DNA from: an uncultured Candidatus Peregrinibacteria bacterium
GTDB lineage: Bacteria; Patescibacteriota; Gracilibacteria; CAIRYL01
Direction: 5' to 3'
Length of the DNA: 5,952 bases
NCBI GenBank assembly: GCA_903882825.1
Contig: CAIRYL010000120.1
Location: 1-5,952 of the forward strand
In this document: positions 1-5,927 of the stretch, in pieces
Layout of the letters: every line of letters starts with the position of its first letter
Numbering within the stretch: position 1 is the first letter of the stretch
Program-made: the position numbers and the translations under genes
The notes under the pieces: model-generated
Database searches by the model: none
Seen by the model: only the letters and a program-made list of their open reading frames with translations
What the model was told of the DNA's origin: nothing

Positions 1-1535
1 AGGCCATTCATATAAATGTTTAATGAAGATTTAAGCAGTGGCGGAATTATGGCAAGGCGTTTTTTGTTGCCTTTTCCGTGAGTGATTAAAATAGTGTTTT
101 GTTCCAGGCAAATATCTTCGAGTTTTATATTAACAAGCTCATTGACGCGAATGCCGGTAAAGTAGAGCACATAGAAAAGAAGTAGGTGGGTATTGTTGTT
201 ACTTTTTTCTGCCTTTATGTGAGTGTATCCCGCATTTATAAGCAACATGGTAAACAGTGCAAATTCTGCCTTCGTTTTGTCATCTGTTATATCTTTAAAA
301 TCTAGCGTTTTAACATCAATAAAATTTTGGTTTTTTGGGTTGTTAAGAATATATTCCCCAAATGCCAACATTTTTAGTTTCCCTGCGTCATTTTTTTCCA
401 TAAATCCCAGTTCTCCATTTGGAGAAATATGAAGGAGTTTGTTTGGAACAATACTGGCTTGATTCTTTGGATCATCAATAAATTTTTGTATAAATAAACT
501 TACACTTTGTCGCATAATTTCTTCTACATCTTCATCTATAGAGGAGATATTTATTAGCCAGCTAATATCTGAGGTTTTAGATTCCAAATTTACAATGTCT
601 TCAATTTTAATAGCATTTCCCCAGTTTGTTGTAGAATAAAGTTTTTGGAGTGCTTTTTGACCAATACTCATTTTTTGTTCTTCTGTAAGAGAATTTTCAT
701 CTATCCACCATAATACTTTTTCCATATCGTCTATTGTTCCAGTTTTTAAAACAGCATCTAAAACTTTCATCAGATCTTTTTCTATTTCCATACCACCCTT
801 TCCATTTTTATATTCTAATGTATAGGCTCCTGCTGATGAGGTCACCACAACACCATTAACGCCTTGAATTTTTAAGATATCTACTACTCCTTTCACTCCT
901 TCCTTGGCTTTTTCCTCAAGGTTTTTACCGTCTAGTTTTTGCATAATATTATCGGTGGGAACAGGGACGCTATTTTCCCCTATTCCATTACTGCCAAGTA
1001 CACTGGCAAGTGCGGTAAGGTTGGCATTAAAATCTGGATTTGTTGCGAGTATAAATTCTTGGTCTTGTTTTATTTGGGTTTCAATACTGGTATACAAAGC
1101 TTCTAAATTTCTTACTTCCTGTTCTATAATCTCTGTGGAAGTTGATTCGTGTTTTATAACATCCGAGATATTTTGCTTTGGTATAATTTTATCGGGAGAA
1201 AAAAAATTTGCATCATAAATTGTTCTTTCCTCTCCTCCTTTACGATTTGCTAAATTTTTTAATAAATTAATCTTCAAGTCTTCCTTTATTCCAACATTTG
1301 TTCCAATTTCATTAACACGAGTGGATAAAGCCGTAAGTGCGTCGTTTAGTTTGCCTGCAATACGCTCTTTTTCGCCTTTGTTAATTTCTGCACCACTTGG
1401 ATTCCCTCTTTCATCTTTTTTTGCATTTTCTAAAACCCCTTTTAATTCTTTTAGTTTCGCCCTTGGAGAATTTTCTCCAGGGATTGCTGTCCCGAGTGGA
1501 TTTTCTGCCGTTATTATTGGTGGGTTCTCTGCCAT
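1..1535 (-). CDS. Tyrosine recombinase-like protein with a long unrecognised N-terminal region (3' end cut by window)
   Basis: The frame is open from an ATG at 1535 to the window edge (511 complete codons, no stop), so the C-terminus is missing. Residues from about 430 match the tyrosine recombinase (Xer/phage integrase) catalytic domain: a hydrophobic helix LLLFYVLYF, then TGIRVNELVNIKLEDI with the first catalytic Arg at R463, then the beta-hairpin motif GKGNKKR with the likely catalytic Lys at K488, followed by LAIIPP. Known family members next carry HxxR, His/Trp and the nucleophilic Tyr; those would lie beyond coordinate 1. Residues 1-430 are not recognised. They are hydrophilic, Lys/Glu/Asn-rich and mostly helical-looking, with no signal peptide or membrane segment, and do not look like the roughly 100-residue SAM-like DNA-binding domain usual in XerC/D. 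I chose the ATG at 1535 because an extended -10 promoter lies about 45 bases upstream and no closer in-frame ATG exists; no Shine-Dalgarno is evident. Role inferred: site-specific DNA recombination, targets unknown. The domain call is fairly secure; the full protein's function is not. Confidence 0.82.
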   Translation of the reverse strand, partial: MAENPPIITAENPLGTAIPGENSPRAKLKELKGVLENAKKDERGNPSGAEINKGEKERIAGKLNDALTALSTRVNEIGTNVGIKEDLKINLLKNLANRKGGEERTIYDANFFSPDKIIPKQNISDVIKHESTSTEIIEQEVRNLEALYTSIETQIKQDQEFILATNPDFNANLTALASVLGSNGIGENSVPVPTDNIMQKLDGKNLEEKAKEGVKGVVDILKIQGVNGVVVTSSAGAYTLEYKNGKGGMEIEKDLMKVLDAVLKTGTIDDMEKVLWWIDENSLTEEQKMSIGQKALQKLYSTTNWGNAIKIEDIVNLESKTSDISWLINISSIDEDVEEIMRQSVSLFIQKFIDDPKNQASIVPNKLLHISPNGELGFMEKNDAGKLKMLAFGEYILNNPKNQNFIDVKTLDFKDITDDKTKAEFALFTMLLINAGYTHIKAEKSNNNTHLLLFYVLYFTGIRVNELVNIKLEDICLEQNTILITHGKGNKKRLAIIPPLLKSSLNIYMNG

Positions 1536-1544
1536 ACAAAAGGG

Positions 1545-1581
1545 AAATACTGTGCAGGTTTTACTGCCAAAATTCTGTGCA
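1545..1581 (-). repeat. 12-base direct repeat over the predicted transcription start
   Basis: TGCACAGAATTT (1581-1570) and TGCACAGTATTT (1556-1545), read on the minus strand, match at 11 of 12 bases. Their offset of 25 bases is about two and a half helical turns. The first copy overlaps the end of the -10 and the expected start site; the second lies in the leader just ahead of the ATG. Position suggests a possible operator or leader element, but no known regulator site is recognised, and in AT-rich DNA it may be chance. Confidence 0.35.
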
Positions 1582-1609
1582 TTATACCAGTTTTTTTTAA
1601 AAAAAGAAA
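1581..1609 (-). promoter_or_regulatory. Extended -10 promoter for the recombinase-like gene
   Basis: On the minus strand TATAAT sits at 1586-1581, preceded by TGG at 1589-1587, which gives the TGnTATAAT form of a sigma70-type extended -10. With a 17-base spacer the -35 position (1609-1604) reads TTTCTT, a poor match to TTGACA; this is tolerable because extended -10 promoters depend less on the -35. The spacer is a run of T then A. Transcription would start near 1574, leaving a leader of about 40 bases before the ATG at 1535. Confidence 0.6.
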
Positions 1610-1718
1610 GCGAGATTTTAAAAAACGGGGGGAATTTCTATTTTAATGTGCTGGGAGAAAAGAGGGTATTTCACTTCACTGGCGAGTGGGGAAAATGTTC
1701 CGTTATTCGCAACGCTGG

Positions 1719-1738
1719 ATTCCCGCCTTCGCGGGAAT
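1719..1738. repeat. REP-like palindrome (8-bp stem, 4-base loop)
   Basis: ATTCCCGCCTTCGCGGGAAT forms a perfect stem of ATTCCCGC against GCGGGAAT with a CTTC loop (GAAG on the other strand). It is flanked by GG on the left and GAC on the right. This core (ATTCCCGC...GCGGGAAT with trailing GAC) is a well-known type of dispersed bacterial palindrome, similar in form to REP elements and to the Neisseria dRS3 repeat. It is much more GC-rich than its surroundings. In RNA it would make a stable hairpin that could stabilise the 3' end of the upstream transcript or slow read-through; no U-tract follows it on either strand, so it is not called a terminator. Confidence 0.75.
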
Positions 1739-1832
1739 GACAAAGCATCAACAGGAGTGACAAAGCCTCAACGGGAATGACAAAGCCTTCGCGGGAGTGA
1801 CAAAGCATCAACGGGAATGACAAAGCATCAAC
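1733..1832. repeat. Five tandem 20-bp units overlapping the REP arm
   Basis: Five contiguous 20-base units start at 1733, 1753, 1773, 1793 and 1813, with consensus GGGAATGACAAAGCATCAAC. Units 1 and 5 are identical; unit 2 begins AGGAGTGAC and has CCTCAAC; unit 3 ends CCTTCGC; unit 4 has GAGTGAC. A decayed start of a sixth unit (AGGAACAACAA) follows at 1833. The first unit begins inside the right arm of the REP-like palindrome, and unit 3 keeps its CTTCGC loop and arm sequence, so the array appears to have grown from that palindrome. There are no unique spacers, so it is not a CRISPR array. Confidence 0.85.
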
Positions 1833-1877
1833 AGGAACAACAATCCTCCATTTGGATCGAGAGTGACGAACAATTCC

Positions 1878-1903
1878 AGCAGTTCAAAAAAAGAATTACT
1901 GCT
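1878..1903. repeat. Weak inverted repeat downstream of the cell-wall enzyme gene
   Basis: AGCAGT (1878-1883) and ACTGCT (1898-1903) are perfect inverted copies separated by 14 bases that include a run of seven A (seven U in the minus-strand transcript). It lies 44 bases past the stop at 1947 and could be a weak 3' hairpin. The U-run is in the loop, not after the stem, so it does not have the form of an intrinsic terminator. Confidence 0.25.
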
Positions 1904-1946
1904 TAAATTTGGGGATGAAGCGCCCTGGCAATAGCTATTACATTTT

Positions 1947-4900
1947 TTACAAAAGAAGAGAAATTTTAACAACCGTATGAGAATCTGATCTTCCATTATA
2001 CTTATCAATTCTTTGTAAAATTGGATGAGTATTGGATTTTGCACTTTCGCCACTTTCTCCGTAAGGTTCTGGAATTTTACGTACATCATCCATCGTAAAT
2101 TTAGAATATTTTTTTCCGTTCCCATCTGTTTGCAAAAAATTCGCAACACTCATAATAACATCGTCCATATTATTACTAATATCTGGAACCTTATTAGTTG
2201 CACTTACTATATAACTGAAATTAAAAGGCATAAATTGCGGTACACCGTATGCCCCTGAAAAACTTCCCTTCATTTCTTTCAATTTATCTGGAGGAATGCC
2301 CTTGCGTATTGCATAGTCTAAAAGCCCCACCATATAATCAACAGCCTTTTTTGGCAATGTTTCTTTTATCCTTTGGGAATCTCCTAATAATCCAAATAAT
2401 TGAGTATTAATAGCGTTAAAAATAGGAATATTTCCTTTTTTTTTGCCAAAACCTGTTTCTTTTTGAAGGGTGGCAACAATAATTTCTGCAGGAATATCAT
2501 AGGTATTTTCTGCTAACTGTAAAACTTGTTTATGTTGTTTATAAAAGTCCTTCGCTATTTCTAATGAGGCATTAGTAAGATACTCCTCTCTGTTTTTCTG
2601 GGCATCGGATAATTGTTTCTTCGTTGAATTCGGCATGCAATATTCATGCATCGTAAGTCCTTGTGGTGATGTACCATACAGAGCTTGAAAATATGGCATA
2701 AATGTTGCTTCTGCATGACCTTTAGATTTTAATTTGTCAAAAACTTCTTTATAGCGAGGATTATTGAGAGTATCGGCATTAAATTTATATTTTTCATTAT
2801 GTATTCGTATTTGCAGATCCAATAAAAACAAAACATAATCATGAAATAATTCTCCTGATGTTTTTTCGTCACCAGCATCAAATTTACGTTTCGCAACTTT
2901 ATGGTGATAACCATTCGCATCCTCAAGATCCTTTTTCACCTCACCAGTAAATGTATTATATTGCCCTGGAGTAATTGCATCAGCACCAGTTATATACTTG
3001 TTTTTTATAGTATCATTATTAAAAAAATCACCTAATCCACTTTTGAGAGCTTCAAAATTTCCTGCTGGTGTTACTGATGCTGGTTTTACTGCTAGTGGTG
3101 GTGCTGCTGGTACTGTTGCAGGTGCTGGTTTTACTGATGGTGGTGGTGCTAGTGGTGGTGCTGATGTTAATCCTCTTGTCAGTCCTGGTGCTGGTTGTGC
3201 TAGTGGTGGTGCTGTTGCAGGTGCTGGCTTTGTTTCTGGTTGCTTTTTTCCAAAAATTTTATCTAAAAAATCTGTAAGCTGGTCTTTTGTAAATGTTCTT
3301 TGTTGATTTGGACTAAAATAATCTGGCATTATGTTATTCTTCGTTGAAACGACTATTACCATTATTCCATCACTATCTTTTATTTTTACTTGCCCTGAAA
3401 TTTCACCGTTTTTATTTATCGTTATTTTTAAATCTTTATATTTTCCATTTTTAAAATTAAAATCTCCAGTAAACTCGAAAATAGTGTTTTCTGAAGAAGT
3501 ATCAGTGTGTTTTTTGAATGTAGTATTATATTGAGAAAAGATCGTATCAAAGTCCTCTAGTGACGTTTTTGACGTTTCTGGTTTTTGTGGTGTTGGCGGT
3601 TTTTTAAGTACTACCTTATTAATATAGTCTGCATATTTTGGATGAATTCCATCACCATTATCTTTATATTCACCCATAAAAGAAACAATAGTAGGATTTT
3701 TTTGAGCAATATCTTTCAGAATATTCTTTACAGTGAGAAGATTCGTCCTCTTACTTTCGTTACTTGGACCACCTGCTAATATAATTTTTTTTACACCTTT
3801 TTGCTGTAATACCTTAATTTGTTCCTTCACTGTGGCACCGTCAATTGTATTATTTAATAACCCCGACGACAAAACCACTACCTTTCCTCTTAAATCAATA
3901 TCTTTTATTCCATTTATTACCTGTAAAACTTTGTCTGGATTTCGACCTTCCCCTGCTAAAATTATATCTGCTTTTGCACTCACTCCTAAACCAAGCGCAA
4001 CTGAATCTCCAATATATACCATGTCTTTTGGTTCTACTGTTTCTTCTTTTAATTTTGGCTCACCTTCCTCTTCCTCTTCCTCTTCCTCCTCTAGGTTCAA
4101 TTCTTTATTATCTATATTACCCATTAAAAATATACGAAAATCCTTATAGGAAATGAGTGAAGGCTGTGCAGTTGTTTCACGAGCAACTTCAATCGTTCCA
4201 TTCTTTTCTATAACCGCGTTGCCATTTACCCTTGCAAGCACTTTCCCATTTTCATTTGTAGTATAGGTTATAGGGGTTTTTGCTTTATTAAATGTTTTTT
4301 GCACACTCACCGGACCGCTTGCTTGAACGCTTTGCTGAGGTTGAACTCTTAATAATTTATTTATTTTTTCCAATACTGTTGGTGCCGGAGCTGGTTTTAC
4401 TGCTTCTGGTGGCTTTTTTTCAAAAATTTTATCTAAAAAATCTTTAAGCTGTTGTATTGTAAATGTTGTTTTTTGTTTACCAGGATTCAAATCTGGCACT
4501 AGTGAACCGCTTGAAACAACTATTGGCATGGGTTCATTATTTTTAGAAGTTACTTGCCCTGAAATTTTATCCCCTTTATTTATCGTTATTTGTAAATTTT
4601 TATATGCTTCGTACCCACTACCACTTTTAAAATCTCCAGCAAAATCAAAAATAGTTCTTTCGTTTCCTGTAAATTTAGAGAATCTTGTTGGCATCTGATA
4701 TTTAGAAAAGAGATCCTCTAACTTTTCTATTGGCGTTTCTGGTGGTTTTTCTATTTTTGCTGGTGTTAATCCTTTTGTATCTGGTGCTGTTTGTGCTGTT
4801 TCTCCTGGTGCTGTTTGTGCTGGCGTTGTTGCTGTTGAAGCTGGCGTTGTTGCTGGTGCTGTTTTTGCTGGTGCTGGTGGGGTTGAAGCTGTTGTTTTTG

Positions 4901-5927
4901 CTGGTGCTGAAACTACTGGTGCTGGATCTGTTACGGTGAGTATTTTTTCTCCTGTAATACTAAAACCATACGTATGGAGTGATTGTTCTTGTACAGTAGC
5001 CGATGTTCCTGTGCTTTTTGCCAAAGAATCACTCGCAATATACTGCACTCCCCCATCATCAAACTTCGACATATCTCCATCTCCGTCTAAAATAGTAAAA
5101 CCCACTATTTGTTTATTTATCCCATACACCGGAAATATTTCTTTTATACCGGTTTCAAATATTAATGGCTCTTTATTGAGTCTTTGCAAAACACTCATAT
5201 TTTGAAATCTTTCAAAATTAAAATCTTCTCCATTACTTCTCTTTTTTCCTCTTAAAACTTGTTGTACATCATCTCCATCCGAAATAATACGGTATCCTTT
5301 ATTTTTTGCCCATTCGCTTGCTTCTGAAGGAAAACAAGTTTCATTGCTCTTTTTTTCCAGCATTCCACGACTATTGGGAGGACTTGTTTTTAAATTTTCA
5401 TATTCTTCAAAGATATCTATGTATTTTTTAAAATACGCTTGAATATTTAGTGTAGTTCCAGCCATTTCTAAAGGAGGCGCACTCGCTTGAACACTTTTTA
5501 CAAAAAGATTGGCACGTTCCTCAGCAAAATTACTTTTTTGTGGATATGCCATCTCAAACGCCTCTATAATGGTCTTTTTCGCAGAAGTATCAATAGTGGT
5601 TAAAGCGTTTTGAAGTGTGCTTGCATCAATATTTCCTTTTTCCCACCACAATGCCCCTGTTTCAGTAACGGGAATATCAGAAGTACCAACTGTAATTTTT
5701 TGTAATGTTCCATCTATTTTTTGATTGCCTCCTTCTATTGTTTGTTCAAATTTTTTTGTTGCCTCAAAGGTATTGGGTGCAAACGGGGCAGTAAGTGTTT
5801 CTCCCACACTTTTCCCAAAATTTTTTACAGAATCAAAAAACCCACCTTCTTCACAGCAAAGGCGTTTTTCTAAGCTAGAAAAAACAAAAAATTGCCGAGA
5901 AGAGGGAAAAGGGAAAGGCAAAACCAA
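1947..5927 (-). CDS. Modular cell-wall enzyme: SGNH-type esterase plus MltB-like lytic transglycosylase
   Basis: This 1326-residue frame ends at TAA (1949-1947). Layout: unrecognised N-terminal region (1-334) containing DGDGD at 281-285; Pro/Ala/Thr linker (335-397); repeat domain A (401-507); possible degenerate copy (516-608); poly-Glu (613-621); SGNH hydrolase domain (about 633-770) with GDS (S642), SGLLNN and DGIHP (D759, H762); repeat domain B (790-898); second Pro/Ala-rich linker (895-956); unrecognised helical region (957-1114); MltB-like domain (1115-1275) with ETGFG (E1157) and GVPQFMP. Known MltB/GH103 enzymes cut the MurNAc-GlcNAc bond to give 1,6-anhydroMurNAc; SGNH esterases include peptidoglycan O-acetylesterases. 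Inferred role: cell-envelope peptidoglycan remodelling. The start is weak: TTG at 5927, no Shine-Dalgarno, in-frame TAA at 5951-5949, no clear signal peptide in this frame. It is far longer than stand-alone MltB (roughly 350-400 residues). Domain calls are firm at the active-site motifs; substrate is inferred. Confidence 0.88.
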   Translation of the reverse strand: MVLPFPFPSSRQFFVFSSLEKRLCCEEGGFFDSVKNFGKSVGETLTAPFAPNTFEATKKFEQTIEGGNQKIDGTLQKITVGTSDIPVTETGALWWEKGNIDASTLQNALTTIDTSAKKTIIEAFEMAYPQKSNFAEERANLFVKSVQASAPPLEMAGTTLNIQAYFKKYIDIFEEYENLKTSPPNSRGMLEKKSNETCFPSEASEWAKNKGYRIISDGDDVQQVLRGKKRSNGEDFNFERFQNMSVLQRLNKEPLIFETGIKEIFPVYGINKQIVGFTILDGDGDMSKFDDGGVQYIASDSLAKSTGTSATVQEQSLHTYGFSITGEKILTVTDPAPVVSAPAKTTASTPPAPAKTAPATTPASTATTPAQTAPGETAQTAPDTKGLTPAKIEKPPETPIEKLEDLFSKYQMPTRFSKFTGNERTIFDFAGDFKSGSGYEAYKNLQITINKGDKISGQVTSKNNEPMPIVVSSGSLVPDLNPGKQKTTFTIQQLKDFLDKIFEKKPPEAVKPAPAPTVLEKINKLLRVQPQQSVQASGPVSVQKTFNKAKTPITYTTNENGKVLARVNGNAVIEKNGTIEVARETTAQPSLISYKDFRIFLMGNIDNKELNLEEEEEEEEEGEPKLKEETVEPKDMVYIGDSVALGLGVSAKADIILAGEGRNPDKVLQVINGIKDIDLRGKVVVLSSGLLNNTIDGATVKEQIKVLQQKGVKKIILAGGPSNESKRTNLLTVKNILKDIAQKNPTIVSFMGEYKDNGDGIHPKYADYINKVVLKKPPTPQKPETSKTSLEDFDTIFSQYNTTFKKHTDTSSENTIFEFTGDFNFKNGKYKDLKITINKNGEISGQVKIKDSDGIMVIVVSTKNNIMPDYFSPNQQRTFTKDQLTDFLDKIFGKKQPETKPAPATAPPLAQPAPGLTRGLTSAPPLAPPPSVKPAPATVPAAPPLAVKPASVTPAGNFEALKSGLGDFFNNDTIKNKYITGADAITPGQYNTFTGEVKKDLEDANGYHHKVAKRKFDAGDEKTSGELFHDYVLFLLDLQIRIHNEKYKFNADTLNNPRYKEVFDKLKSKGHAEATFMPYFQALYGTSPQGLTMHEYCMPNSTKKQLSDAQKNREEYLTNASLEIAKDFYKQHKQVLQLAENTYDIPAEIIVATLQKETGFGKKKGNIPIFNAINTQLFGLLGDSQRIKETLPKKAVDYMVGLLDYAIRKGIPPDKLKEMKGSFSGAYGVPQFMPFNFSYIVSATNKVPDISNNMDDVIMSVANFLQTDGNGKKYSKFTMDDVRKIPEPYGESGESAKSNTHPILQRIDKYNGRSDSHTVVKISLLL
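2103..2585 (-). other. MltB-like (SLT_2, GH103) lytic transglycosylase domain
   Basis: Residues about 1115-1275 follow the MltB pattern in order: YDIPAEIIVATLQKETGFG with the likely catalytic Glu at E1157 (codon 2459-2457), then INTQLFGLL, a helical stretch where MltB has its conserved alpha-helical lobe, KGSFSGAYGVPQFMPFNF (1220-1237), and MDDVIMSVANFLQTDG (1254-1269). E. coli MltB has the equivalents ExxxG, GSFAGAMGYGQFMPSSY and VDAIGSVANY. The Gln of the QFMP motif and the SVANFL helix are conserved. The acid/base Glu is intact, so the domain is probably active. Confidence 0.88.
3060..3245 (-). repeat. Pro/Ala-rich linker 2
   Basis: Residues about 895-956 carry KPAPAT, APPLA, SAPPLAPPPSVKPAP and PPLAVKPA repeats. 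The linker joins repeat domain B to the C-terminal helical and transglycosylase region. Compared with linker 1 it has less Thr and more Leu. The DNA is again GGTGGTGCTG-like repeats, and the two plus-strand open frames across it (2998-3306 and 3068-3277) are composition artefacts. Confidence 0.8.
3234..3560 (-). repeat. Repeat domain copy B (residues about 790-898)
   Basis: The unit contains SLEDFDTIFSQYN, ENTIFEFTGDF, YKDLKITINKNGEISGQV, VIVVSTKNNIMPD and FTKDQLTDFLDKIFGKKQPE, which line up one by one with copy A. The DNA of the closing helix is also nearly identical between copies (3243-3281 against 4411-4450, with only a few changes), indicating a fairly recent duplication or strong constraint. 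The copies sit on either side of the SGNH domain. Confidence 0.8.
3618..4031 (-). other. SGNH/GDSL-type hydrolase domain
   Basis: Residues about 633-770 show the block order of the SGNH family: block I VYIGDSVALGLG with nucleophile S642 (codon 4004-4002); a possible block II Gly at G659; block III VVLSSGLLNN (G689 and N692 as oxyanion-hole candidates); a strand KKIILAGGPS; and block V DGIHP, giving D759 and H762 of the triad. About 138 residues is short but workable for the fold. Some members of the family remove O-acetyl groups from peptidoglycan sugars; others act on lipids or glycans, so the substrate here rests only on its fusion to a transglycosylase. Confidence 0.8.
4065..4091 (-). repeat. 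Poly-glutamate tract encoded by a purine microsatellite
   Basis: Nine consecutive Glu residues (613-621) are encoded by GAG/GAA codons, which read as CTTCCT-type hexamer repeats on the plus strand. The tract opens a strongly acidic segment (through EGEPKLKEETVEPKD) just ahead of the SGNH nucleophile block. The repeat DNA makes its length prone to vary by slippage in whole codons or hexamers. Confidence 0.85.
4407..4727 (-). repeat. Repeat domain copy A (residues about 401-507)
   Basis: This roughly 107-residue unit runs from EKLEDLFSKYQ through FDFAGDF, YKNLQITINKGDKISGQV, PIVVSSGSLVPD and FTIQQLKDFLDKIFEKKPPE. It pairs with copy B in the same order of motifs. It looks like a small alternating-strand domain closed by a helix. 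No known family is recognised. It lies between the first Pro/Ala/Thr linker and the region before the SGNH domain, where a wall- or self-binding role is conceivable. Confidence 0.8.
4737..4925 (-). repeat. Pro/Ala/Thr-rich linker 1
   Basis: Residues about 335-397 consist of repeating PAP, TTPA, APAKT and QTAPG motifs with almost no large hydrophobic residues, typical of an extended wall-spanning or interdomain linker. The DNA is a run of imperfect GCTGGTG/GCTGTT-type repeats on the plus strand, a likely site for replication slippage. A hydrophobic open frame on the plus strand here (4730-4939) is an artefact of this composition. Confidence 0.8.

Larger units (their letters stand above)
1536..1946. 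other. Intergenic spacer between the two large genes
   Basis: This 411-base spacer has no credible gene on either strand. From low to high coordinate it holds the recombinase leader and promoter (to about 1610), a stretch of 100 bases with G-rich patches and no recognised element (1611-1716), a REP-like hairpin (1719-1738), 20-bp tandem units (1733-1832), degenerate flanking sequence (1833-1870), a weak inverted repeat (1878-1903) and the short 3' flank of the upstream gene. Open frames crossing it (1321-1740 on plus, 1808-2149 on minus) are shadows that overlap the real genes and resemble nothing known. Confidence 0.7.

Noticed and set aside
730..870. Possible relation between residues about 225-268 of the recombinase-fused protein (VNGVVVTSSAG...KDLMKVLDAVLK) and the repeat domain of the large protein
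   Set aside because: Only a vague strand-strand-helix pattern with a few shared residues; too weak by eye to claim homology without a profile comparison.
1321..1740. Plus-strand 139-residue frame across the recombinase start and spacer
   Set aside because: It is antisense to the start of the recombinase-like gene, and its end translates the REP sequence. No recognisable domain.
1733..1832. Possible CRISPR array
   Set aside because: Units are contiguous 20-mers with no unique spacers, and no cas gene is nearby.
1878..1903. Intrinsic terminator for the large gene
   Set aside because: The stem is only six pairs and the U-run is in the loop rather than after the stem. The REP hairpin at 1719-1738 also lacks a following U-tract.
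1808..2149. Minus-strand 113-residue open frame overlapping the end of the large gene
   Set aside because: It overlaps the intact C-terminal part of the transglycosylase gene in another frame, and its tail translates the tandem repeats. No family resemblance or start signal.
3068..3277. Plus-strand hydrophobic frame that looks like a membrane protein
   Set aside because: It is the antisense of the Pro/Ala-rich linker; GGT/GCT repeats give Leu/Val runs in this frame by composition alone. The similar frame at 4730-4939 is rejected for the same reason.
5805..5807. GTG at residue 41 as the true start of the large gene
   Set aside because: It would leave no export signal and has no ribosome site. 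The TTG at 5927 is also weak, so the start was left uncertain rather than moved here.
1..5927. Alternative genetic code (TGA read as Gly or Trp), as in some Patescibacteria
   Set aside because: No in-frame TGA occurs in about 1,800 codons of the two genes, Trp is encoded by TGG and Gly by GGN, so the ordinary code suffices.
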